Assembly (NCBI GenBank): GCA_049325575.1
Contig: JBMOLK010000135.1
Span: 1-13,336 of the forward strand
Reading direction: 5' to 3'
DNA: 13,336 nt
From: JBMOLK01 sp049325575
Lineage (GTDB): Bacteria; Bacillota; Clostridia; Acetivibrionales; Acetivibrionaceae
This document shows positions 1 to 7,267 of the stretch, in pieces (positions within the stretch are counted from its first letter, which is position 1; every line of letters starts with the position of its first letter). Below the pieces are notes generated by a model. It did no database searches and was not told where the DNA came from. It was given only the letters and a program-made list of their open reading frames with translations. Position numbers and translations under genes: made by a program.

Positions 1-922
1 GCCTGGCTATATCCTGTGAATCCGCTACATCTATTACTATAGGGTATAAAGATGTAAACCATCCTACTGTCCTGGTTATATCTACACCTTCGCCTATCTC
101 TTCTCTACCGTGTCCTTCCAGATTTATCAATACCTTTTCGTGTCCTGCCCATTCTTTTATAGCGCCTCCCAAAGCAGCAAGCAATATATCATTTATTTCT
201 GTATTATAAGCTACGTTTACTTCCTTTAACAGTTTATCAGTCTGTTCTCTTGGCAATTCTATGGATAGACTTATACCATCCTTTAGCCTTTTTTCGTCTG
301 ATACTTTATCCTTAGGAAGAGGAGTGTATTCCGCAGCCTCAATTCCTTTCCAATACTGGATTTCTTCAAAGCTAATATCCCTTGAGTATTCATCTAGCTT
401 GTCCGCCCATTCCTTATAGGAGGATGTCTTGGCGGGTAAACTTGCTTCCCTTCCCTGCTCTATCTGCCTGTATATAGTTTCAAAATCTTCAAGTATTATT
501 CTCCATGATATTCCGTCTATTATCAGGTGATGTACAGCTATTAGAAGATAGTCTCCCTCTCGTGTTTTAAATAGGCCTAGTTTTGTCAAGGGACCATTAG
601 AAAGGTCAATACTTCTCTGAATAATATTAGCCTGTTCAAGGATCTTATCTTTGTACTCTCCTACTTCTCTTAGGTCACATATCGAAAGATCCAAAAGCTT
701 ACCTTTCAAACCTCTGTTAACTTGCCTTAAGCCTTCTTCACCAGATATATATGTCATTCTTAAAGCATCATGATGTTTAGCTATATTGTTAAACACACTC
801 TCTACCAGGTCTTCTCTAAATCCATTCTCTTTAAATAACATTACTGCCTGATTCCAGTGATGCATATCAGTGAAGTTCCTTCTAAAGAACCATTTCTGTA
901 TTGGTGTAAGCTTAACATCGCT
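1..922 (-). other. Epimerisation domain d (cut by left edge)
   Basis: It opens with LTPIQKWFFRRNF and carries HHLIIDGISWRI (residues 2229-2240), NLEGHGREE and TRTVGWFTSLYP. The final part with the NYLG motif lies beyond the edge. It is closely similar to epimerisation domain b. The continuation of the frame to the edge shows no decay. Confidence 0.93.
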
Positions 923-3900
923 TTCTATAATACCTTGATATGCCTTGTATGCTGTTACTTTTACACAACCAGCCAAATCTTTTATTGTGGCATTTAGAAA
1001 TAAATCCTTAGTCTCAAACCTAAGATTGTATTTTTGGATTCTTGACTGTATTTGTAATACTTTTATTGAATCTCCGCCTAATGAGAAGAAATTATCGTTT
1101 ATTCCTACCCTTTTAACACCTAATACTTCCTGCCAGACACCAGCAAGTACTTCCTCTATATAGTTGCCTGGAGCTTCATATTCTGTCCCTGTATTTATGT
1201 CTCCATCAGGTTCAGGCAGCACCTTTCTATCTATCTTACCGTTTGGAGTAACAGGCATCTTGTCCAATTTCACAAAGTATGACGGTATCATATAGTCAGG
1301 CAGTTCTTTTGACAGACACTCCCTTAACTCTTGTACAGTCAACTCTTTTAAAGATACATAGTAGGCACAAAGAAATCTGTATCCTTCCTTCTCTTTTGCT
1401 AATACAACAGCTTCCTTTATATCCTTATGTCTTAAAAGCTGATTCTCTATTTCTCCGGGTTCTATTCTGAAACCTCTTATTTTTACCTGATGGTCTACCC
1501 TGCCTAAAAACTCTAAATTACCGTCAGGCATCCATCTTGCCAGATCTCCTGTGCGATACATTATCTCTCCGGGCTCAAATGGGTTACAGGTAAACTTTTC
1601 CGCAGTAAGCTGCTCCCTGTTTAAGTATCCTCTTGCAAGACCATCCCCCGATATACATAACTCTCCAGGTACACCTACAGGTACCAAATTATTAAAGCTG
1701 TCGATAATAAAAATTCTTGTATTATCCAACGGCTTACCTATAGGAACGTTCCTGCCTGCAGCGCTCCCTGGTCTGTAAACGTAAAAGCTGGCGCATATTG
1801 TATCCTCTGTAGGGCCATATCCGTTTATTATTTGCATTGAACTGTTGAGTCTGAAATAATCTTCAAGAACATAGTCCTTAATAGGTTCCACACCTATAAG
1901 TATCTTATCTAAATGCAGGTTGCTCATACGTCTATCCCTCATCAGAGAGTATAGTTGTTCGCTTACATCCTTTAATATGGTGGGTGGGATGTAAGCAAAA
2001 GTAATATTTTTATCAACTATGGTGTTGGAAAGGTATGAAACATCGATCCCTTTAGAATTATCCGCAAGTACAATCCCTGCGCCGAAAATCAGAGGTAAAA
2101 ATATCTCACATGCGCTTACGTCAAAACAAATATTGGTAAGACTTAACCCTCTGTCTTTGGTACATACTTTTCTATGAAACTTATTATAGATACAGAAAAG
2201 AAAGTTAATTAAAGATTTATGTTCTATCATAACACCCTTTGGTTTCCCGGTAGAACCGGATGTATAAATCACATATGCTAAATTTGAAGAATCCATAAGT
2301 ATTTGAGGATTTAGATCTTCAATATCTGTACAAAGTCCTCTCTCCAGTTCAATTACATGGGTTACCATATCCTTAACATTACTTGCCAGATGATGCTGTA
2401 CAAGTAAAACTTCTACCCCGCTGTCCTCTAACATATATCTGATTCTCTCTTTAGGATACTCCGGGTCAATAGGCATATACGCTCCTCCGGCTTTTATGAT
2501 AGCCATTATACCCGTTACAAGTTCAAGAGAACGCTCTGCCATTATGCCTACAATAGAATCACACACTATACCCTTTTCCCTAAAAATTCTTGCCAGTTGG
2601 TTTGCCCTCCGGTTTAATTCCTTATAGGTTATACTACTATCTTCAAATATTACAGCTATATTATCAGGTGTCTCTTCTACCTGTTTTTCAAAAAGTTCTT
2701 TAATTGTTTTATCCTTTGGATATTCAGTATAAGTGCTATTAAAATCATATAGTATTACATTTTTTTCTTCTTGAGATAACATATCTATTTTCCCAAGCTG
2801 TATATCCGGATTTTCTACTATTTCAACTAAAATATTAACAAAGTACGATACAAATCTTTCTATAGTTTCCTTTTTAAATATTCCTGTACAGTACTCCATG
2901 TTAAACAATAAACCTTCTTCTGTATCTTCTGAAGTCAATGAAATATCAAACTTTGACATATTGTTTGTTATATCATAATTAGTTATATTTAAACTCTCTA
3001 CCTCCACCGGCTTGTATTCTATGTTCTGATGAGCAAATACAGTATCGAACAACGGATTTCTGCTTGCATCTCTATTTAGAATGAGCTTATCTAACAATTG
3101 CTCAAACTGATAGTCTTGATTCTCAAATGCATTCAAGACATCTTTCTTAATCTCAATGAGAAAATCTTTAAATGTCTTACTACCTTTAGGAAAACTCCTT
3201 ATGGCAAGGGTATTTACAAACATACCTACTACTTCCTGTAGGTCTGAATGAGTCCTGTTAGCTATCGGAGTACCTACCACTATATCCTCCTGACCTGTGT
3301 ATCTGTACAACAGAGTATTATAAGCAGCGAGTAGTAGCATATATAATGTCGCTTCATTTTCGGTAGCTAACACTTTTAATCTCTCTGTTGCTTCCTTACC
3401 CAGACTGAATTTTATACAATTCCCTTCAAAGCTCTTCATGGGCGGTCTAGGGTAGTCTATGGGCATGTCAAGTACAGGTACTTCCCCATTAAATTTTCGT
3501 ATCCAGTACTCCTCCTGCTTTTTTAAACCTTCACTGCCTTGTATTTCATTCTGCCAAACAGCATAGTCCTTATACTGTATCCTTAACTCTGGCAGTACCT
3601 CACCCTTATATATTTTTGAGAAATCTCCTGTCATGACAGCAGCAGATACACCATCGGAAATAATATGGTGCATATCTGTAAGCATAGCGTATCTTTTATC
3701 TTCAAATTCTACAAGTCCCACCCTTAAAAGGGGAGCTTTACTTAAGTCAAATGGGCGAATAAATGCTTCCATAATATCGCAAAGTTCAAACTCTTTAGCA
3801 TGATAATATTCTATTCTAAAATCAACTTCCTCACATATTTTCTGAACAGGCTGTTCATCTACTACGTAAATACATGTTCTTAGAGATTCATGATGTTCTA

Positions 3901-6900
3901 TTAATTTCCTAAATGTATTCTCAAACCTTTGTCTGTCAAGGTCCCCTTCTAAAATTATTACTGAGGGCATATTATATGCAGTATTCACTTCCCCCATGCA
4001 GGTTAGAAGATAAACTCTCTTTTGGGCTGATGATAGAGGATAGTACTCCCTCTTCTCTACAGGCTCTATCGAAAAGTGTACAGTTTTAATAGCCTTTTGG
4101 ATATACTCCGATATAACCTTTATAGTTGGAGTTTCAAATAATACCGATAATGGCAATTCCACCTCGAATTCTTTGTGAATTCTTGCCGTTAGTACTGCAG
4201 CTTTTAATGAATGTCCTCCCAGTTCAAAGAAATCATGGATTATGCCCGGCTCTCTCTCAAGCGACAACACTTCTTTCCATATAGCTGCCAATTTCTTTTC
4301 CGTTTCATTTCTCGGAGCTTTATACTCCTGTCCTCCACTTATATTTTCCTTTAATTGCAGAAGTGTCTTCCTGTCTATCTTACCATTAGGTGTCAAAGGC
4401 ATACTATCAAGCATTATAAAGTTTGATGGAATCATGTAGTCAGGAAGATCTGTTAGTAGATACTTCCTCAGCTCTTCTGTGGAAAACCCTTTCTTTGGTT
4501 TAATGTATGCAAAAAGGTGCTTGTCCCCTCCTTCGTTCTCTATCGGCATTACTACTGCTTCGAGTATATCCTCATGTTCTAAAAGACGGCTTTCAATCTC
4601 ACCTGGCTCTACTCTAAATCCTCTTATCTTTATCTGGTAGTCGAGCCTTCCTAAAAATTCTATATTACCATCAGATAGCCATCTTGCCATATCCCCTGTG
4701 CAATACATTCTTTCTCCCAACTCTATGGGATTTTCAATAAATTTCTCTTTAGTCAGATCTATTCTATTATGATACCCCCTTGCAAGGCTCTCACCCGCTA
4801 TACATAACTCTCCAGGTATTCCAATTGGCTGTAGCTTATTTCTCCGGTCCATTATGTAGATTCTATTATTAGCAATGGGCTTACCTATAATAGAACCGGT
4901 TCTAAAGTCCATTCCTACAAAGGCTGTTGCAGCTATAGTATTTTCCGTAGGGCCATACTCATTTATTAATGTAATATTGGGAAATCTCTCATAGCTTTCT
5001 CTTAATAAATCTTCTCCTGTTTTCTCACCTGCAAGAACAATAAATCTAAGTGAGTCCAAATCTTTATCCTCTGCTCTGGAAAGCAGGGCTTTATACATGG
5101 AGGGAACAACACTCATGTTTGTTATATTGAAGGCTTTTATTAAATGTCTGATTTCTTCATAGTTTTTCCTTGATTTATTGTTAACCATTACGAGTGTTCC
5201 ACCCGATAACAAACTGCAGTACATATTTGACCCAAAACCGTCAAAAGCCGACGATATGAGCTGCAGCGTTCTGTCATTCGGAGTGAACTTGTATTCTTTT
5301 ATTCTCCAAGTTATATAGTTTATTAAGCTTCGATGCTCCACGATAACCCCCTTAGGGTTTCCTGTAGAACCTGAAGTATATATTATATATGCCGGACTGG
5401 TCGATGTGTTGGAGGAAAGCATATCAGAAGTTTCTTCACCGTACTCACCATACAAGTCAACAATAAGCTTTTCTCCACCAAAATTAATTGATTTGTTAAT
5501 TTCTTTACTAACAAGCAACATAGCTGCACCACTGTCTTCTAAGATAAATCTTACCCTCTCCTCTGGATATTCAGGGTCTATAGGAAGGTATATTCCTGCC
5601 GATTTTAATACACTTAATATGGCAGCAACTACATTGATGGAATTATCCATCATTATTGCTACAATGGTACCATGCTGTACTCCTCTCCTTTTAAGGACTC
5701 TTGCAAGCTGGTTGGCTTTCTCATTCAATTCCTTATATGTTATTTTTACACCCTCATACACTACTGCCGTATTGTGAAGATTACTGTTAACCTGCTCTTC
5801 AAACAATTCATGTAAAGTCTTATCCCTAGGATATTCTGAACGATTATTGTTAAATTCAAATAGTAACTTGCTTTCTTCTTCTTTGCTTAATACATTGATA
5901 TCCTTAATCTTTATTGAAGGTTCTATTATAATCTGTTCAATTATTGTTCTTATATGTACTCCTATTCTACGGATATCTTCAGCACTATAGACATTGGAGT
6001 TATAAGATAATTTTACAGTCAGCTCTTCTACTGGTAAAACAACCATACCAAAATCATAGTTAGTTTGTTCAAAAGCATCAATATCTTTTATTGTAAAACC
6101 TAATTCATCTTTTGCACAAAAGTCACTTATTTCTTTTTGTATAGGATAGTTTTCAAATGCAATTATATGGTTAATCAGTCCCTGCCTTAACATACTTCCG
6201 GATTGTATCTCATATAACGGGGAGTAACTGTACTTCTCCGACATAACTGCCCTTTGCTGACTTACTTCAATCAAATCTATAAAAGTATCTTCTCTTCCAT
6301 ACTCAATCTTTACAGGGATACTATTTATAAATAGTCCAACCATTGCCTCTATATCGGGAATTTCTGCTGTCCTGCCTGATACGACGGAACCAAATAGAGC
6401 ACAGTCGGTATTGTTGTATATACACAATAAAATTCCCCAAATAGTCTGGATAATAGTATTAATAGTAACGTTATTATCTCTGGCAATCCTTTTTAATTCC
6501 TCAGTAATTCCTCTGTCCAATTTCAATACAAAGTCTTCTTTTTCATATTTATTTGAAACTATTTTCTTTAATCCTGGAATAATCAAACTTTGGTTATAAT
6601 CTCCTATATAGTTATTCCAATACTGAACTGCTTTCTGTTTATCCTTTGCCTGAAGCCACTTTATATATTTGCTATATGGTTTTGCGGGCTGGTTTGCAGT
6701 AGTCCTTCCATTTATAAAATCAGCATAGGTATCCAAGACTTCCTTAATTACAATTCCAAGGCTCCATCCGTCTATTATTATATGATGCACACTGCATATT
6801 ATTTTATATAACTGCTGTGATAACTTTATTACCGATACCCTTATTAACACGTCTTTAGATATATCAAATCCTCTTTTTCTATCCTGTGTTTTGAAATTCA

Positions 6901-7216
6901 TTATAAAGGTATCTTTTATTTCTTCGCAATTAGAAGATATATCCTCATAACAAATTTGTATTTCTCTTTTTTTCAACACTCCTTGTAGAGGTTTCCTCAT
7001 CTTTTCATAAACAAAAACCGCCCTTAGAATGTCATACTTCTCAATAGTTTTGTTAAAGCTATTTTCCAGCAGGTCTACGTTTAGTTCACCCTCCAAAGTA
7101 ATACATAGCTGTATAAAGTAAGCATCCGAATCCCTGTCCTTTATATAGTGAAACAACATCCCTTCCTGCATTGGAGAAAGTGAATAGATATCCTTTATAT
7201 CATTCTTATCAATCAT
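1..7216 (-). CDS. Non-ribosomal peptide synthetase, C-A-T-C-A-T-E(partial), 3' end beyond window
   Basis: Reading the reverse complement from ATG at 7214-7216 gives one uninterrupted frame to the left edge (2405 complete codons). The start is chosen because an AAAGGTGAG ribosome binding site lies 8 nt upstream and the protein opens with a COM-like segment running into condensation motif C1 (LSPMQEGMLFH at 13-23). Domains in order: condensation 1-450 (HHIIIDG at 144-150), adenylation 455-955, carrier (Ser1003), condensation 1055-1490 (HHIISDG at 1183-1189), adenylation 1493-2005, carrier (Ser2050), epimerisation from about 2099 (HHLIIDG at 2229-2235), cut by the edge after EGHGREE and TRTVGWF. 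It should accept the peptide from the upstream synthetase, add two residues and epimerise the second. No thioesterase is visible, and ending in E implies a further downstream synthetase. By the repeat spacing, the stop should lie about 470 nt beyond the left edge. Confidence 0.96.
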   Translation of the reverse strand, partial: MIDKNDIKDIYSLSPMQEGMLFHYIKDRDSDAYFIQLCITLEGELNVDLLENSFNKTIEKYDILRAVFVYEKMRKPLQGVLKKREIQICYEDISSNCEEIKDTFIMNFKTQDRKRGFDISKDVLIRVSVIKLSQQLYKIICSVHHIIIDGWSLGIVIKEVLDTYADFINGRTTANQPAKPYSKYIKWLQAKDKQKAVQYWNNYIGDYNQSLIIPGLKKIVSNKYEKEDFVLKLDRGITEELKRIARDNNVTINTIIQTIWGILLCIYNNTDCALFGSVVSGRTAEIPDIEAMVGLFINSIPVKIEYGREDTFIDLIEVSQQRAVMSEKYSYSPLYEIQSGSMLRQGLINHIIAFENYPIQKEISDFCAKDELGFTIKDIDAFEQTNYDFGMVVLPVEELTVKLSYNSNVYSAEDIRRIGVHIRTIIEQIIIEPSIKIKDINVLSKEEESKLLFEFNNNRSEYPRDKTLHELFEEQVNSNLHNTAVVYEGVKITYKELNEKANQLARVLKRRGVQHGTIVAIMMDNSINVVAAILSVLKSAGIYLPIDPEYPEERVRFILEDSGAAMLLVSKEINKSINFGGEKLIVDLYGEYGEETSDMLSSNTSTSPAYIIYTSGSTGNPKGVIVEHRSLINYITWRIKEYKFTPNDRTLQLISSAFDGFGSNMYCSLLSGGTLVMVNNKSRKNYEEIRHLIKAFNITNMSVVPSMYKALLSRAEDKDLDSLRFIVLAGEKTGEDLLRESYERFPNITLINEYGPTENTIAATAFVGMDFRTGSIIGKPIANNRIYIMDRRNKLQPIGIPGELCIAGESLARGYHNRIDLTKEKFIENPIELGERMYCTGDMARWLSDGNIEFLGRLDYQIKIRGFRVEPGEIESRLLEHEDILEAVVMPIENEGGDKHLFAYIKPKKGFSTEELRKYLLTDLPDYMIPSNFIMLDSMPLTPNGKIDRKTLLQLKENISGGQEYKAPRNETEKKLAAIWKEVLSLEREPGIIHDFFELGGHSLKAAVLTARIHKEFEVELPLSVLFETPTIKVISEYIQKAIKTVHFSIEPVEKREYYPLSSAQKRVYLLTCMGEVNTAYNMPSVIILEGDLDRQRFENTFRKLIEHHESLRTCIYVVDEQPVQKICEEVDFRIEYYHAKEFELCDIMEAFIRPFDLSKAPLLRVGLVEFEDKRYAMLTDMHHIISDGVSAAVMTGDFSKIYKGEVLPELRIQYKDYAVWQNEIQGSEGLKKQEEYWIRKFNGEVPVLDMPIDYPRPPMKSFEGNCIKFSLGKEATERLKVLATENEATLYMLLLAAYNTLLYRYTGQEDIVVGTPIANRTHSDLQEVVGMFVNTLAIRSFPKGSKTFKDFLIEIKKDVLNAFENQDYQFEQLLDKLILNRDASRNPLFDTVFAHQNIEYKPVEVESLNITNYDITNNMSKFDISLTSEDTEEGLLFNMEYCTGIFKKETIERFVSYFVNILVEIVENPDIQLGKIDMLSQEEKNVILYDFNSTYTEYPKDKTIKELFEKQVEETPDNIAVIFEDSSITYKELNRRANQLARIFREKGIVCDSIVGIMAERSLELVTGIMAIIKAGGAYMPIDPEYPKERIRYMLEDSGVEVLLVQHHLASNVKDMVTHVIELERGLCTDIEDLNPQILMDSSNLAYVIYTSGSTGKPKGVMIEHKSLINFLFCIYNKFHRKVCTKDRGLSLTNICFDVSACEIFLPLIFGAGIVLADNSKGIDVSYLSNTIVDKNITFAYIPPTILKDVSEQLYSLMRDRRMSNLHLDKILIGVEPIKDYVLEDYFRLNSSMQIINGYGPTEDTICASFYVYRPGSAAGRNVPIGKPLDNTRIFIIDSFNNLVPVGVPGELCISGDGLARGYLNREQLTAEKFTCNPFEPGEIMYRTGDLARWMPDGNLEFLGRVDHQVKIRGFRIEPGEIENQLLRHKDIKEAVVLAKEKEGYRFLCAYYVSLKELTVQELRECLSKELPDYMIPSYFVKLDKMPVTPNGKIDRKVLPEPDGDINTGTEYEAPGNYIEEVLAGVWQEVLGVKRVGINDNFFSLGGDSIKVLQIQSRIQKYNLRFETKDLFLNATIKDLAGCVKVTAYKAYQGIIESDVKLTPIQKWFFRRNFTDMHHWNQAVMLFKENGFREDLVESVFNNIAKHHDALRMTYISGEEGLRQVNRGLKGKLLDLSICDLREVGEYKDKILEQANIIQRSIDLSNGPLTKLGLFKTREGDYLLIAVHHLIIDGISWRIILEDFETIYRQIEQGREASLPAKTSSYKEWADKLDEYSRDISFEEIQYWKGIEAAEYTPLPKDKVSDEKRLKDGISLSIELPREQTDKLLKEVNVAYNTEINDILLAALGGAIKEWAGHEKVLINLEGHGREEIGEGVDITRTVGWFTSLYPIVIDVADSQDIAR
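956..1183 (-). other. Carrier (thiolation) domain d, E-partner type
   Basis: Motif NFFSLGGDSIKVLQ; Ser2050 (codon 1067-1069) is the predicted phosphopantetheine site. The GGDSIK form again pairs with the epimerisation domain that follows. Confidence 0.93.
1202..2740 (-). other. Adenylation domain d, atypical pocket DVCYLGGICK (substrate unassigned)
   Basis: Motifs seen: ITYKELNRRANQLAR, A2 IKAGGAYMPID, A3 YTSGSTGKPKG, pocket helix NICFDVSACEIF, A5 NGYGPTE, A7 YRTGDLARW, A8 RGFRIEPGEIE, A10 NGKIDRK. Pocket residues aligned to PheA are D235 V236 C239 Y278 L299 G301 G322 I330 C331 K517. The segment after position 278 is longer than usual (DVSEQLYSLMRDRRMSNLHL), and the common AGE after position 300 is replaced by IGVEPI. 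I recall no standard signature of this form. Asp235 and Lys517 suggest an ordinary alpha-amino acid. The E domain of the module should make the residue D. Confidence 0.88.
2747..4054 (-). other. Condensation domain d (LCL-like)
   Basis: It opens with YYPLSSAQKRVYLL and has HHIISDGVS (residues 1183-1191), YKDYAVWQ and VGTPIANR. It is closely similar to condensation domain b along its length, for example RPFDLS.AP.LRV and the LRIQYKDYAVWQNE block. It joins the residue on carrier c to that on carrier d. Confidence 0.93.
4094..4324 (-). other. Carrier (thiolation) domain c
   Basis: Motif DFFELGGHSLKAA; Ser1003 (codon 4208-4210) is the predicted phosphopantetheine site. The GGHSLK type matches the condensation domain that follows. 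Confidence 0.93.
4352..5854 (-). other. Adenylation domain c, pocket DGSSVAEIAK (possibly aromatic)
   Basis: Motifs seen: ITYKELNEKANQLAR, A3 YTSGSTGNPKG, pocket helix SSAFDGFGSNMY, A5 NEYGPTE, A7 YCTGDMARW, A8 RGFRVEPGEIE, A10 NGKIDRK. Pocket residues aligned to PheA are D235 G236 S239 S278 V299 A301 E322 I330 A331 K517. Six of ten agree with the tyrosine signature DGTITAEVAK, and domain a at the same place in the repeat is tyrosine-like. A tyrosine-related or other substrate is possible; I do not assign it. Cys in A7 where Arg or Lys is usual is a small oddity. Confidence 0.9.
5867..7216 (-). other. N-terminal COM acceptor-like segment and condensation domain c (DCL-like)
   Basis: The first residues, KNDIKDIYSLSPMQEGMLF, resemble the acceptor communication segment plus C1 motif of TycB/GrsB-type proteins. 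The catalytic motif is HHIIIDGWS (residues 144-152). The position right after a protein ending in an E domain, and the SPMQEGMLFH opening, fit the subtype that takes a D-configured donor. It therefore should join the D-residue-ended peptide from the upstream protein to the amino acid on carrier c. Confidence 0.9.
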
Positions 7217-7224
7217 AAGTAAAT

Positions 7225-7233
7225 CTCACCTTT
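7225..7233 (-). promoter_or_regulatory. Ribosome binding site of the second NRPS gene
   Basis: On the minus strand this reads AAAGGTGAG, a near-ideal Shine-Dalgarno sequence, 8 nt before ATG at 7214-7216. It fixes the start of the second synthetase. Confidence 0.88.
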
Positions 7234-7235
7234 CA

Positions 7236-7249
7236 TAGCATACATGCTA
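7236..7249. repeat. Small inverted repeat in the intergenic gap
   Basis: TAGCAT-ac-ATGCTA is a perfect 6-bp inverted repeat with a 2-base centre, just upstream of the ribosome binding site of the second gene and after the stop of the first. The stem is too short and the centre too tight for a convincing terminator, and no T-run follows. It may be chance. Confidence 0.35.
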
Positions 7250-7267
7250 CCCCACATTAACCAGGTA

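Larger units (their letters stand above)
1..5611. repeat. Diverged direct repeat, left copy of an A-T-C-A-T-E dimodule
   Basis: Left copy of the same unit, in the second synthetase gene. Compared with the right copy it has a net 15-base gain between motifs A3 and A5 of its second adenylation domain, and otherwise stays in register. Confidence 0.8.
7217..7267 (-). other. 51-bp intergenic gap between the two NRPS genes
   Basis: Short gap with no visible promoter or terminator; it holds a small inverted repeat and the ribosome binding site of the second gene. The spacing and shared orientation support one operon. Confidence 0.85.

Noticed and set aside
5345..5390. Asn instead of Lys in the A3 loop of adenylation domain c (SGSTGNPKG)
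   Set aside because: The same TGNPKG form is present in the active gramicidin synthetase PheA domain, so it is not a sign of inactivity.
5406..5777. Plus-strand open frame of 123 codons
   Set aside because: It lies opposite the adenylation domain c coding sequence, has no ribosome binding site that I can see, and its translation is low in recognisable structure. It is a shadow of the minus-strand gene; the same holds for all other plus-strand frames in the window.
7213..7245. Ten-codon frame (MYAMKGEIYL) whose TGA overlaps the ATG of the second synthetase
   Set aside because: A stop-start overlap could mean translational coupling, but the frame has only a weak upstream G-run at poor spacing and contains the ribosome binding site of the real gene. 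Chance is more likely.
7236..7249. Inverted repeat as a terminator or operator
   Set aside because: The 6-bp arms with a 2-base centre and no T-run do not make a credible terminator, and one short palindrome is not enough to call an operator.
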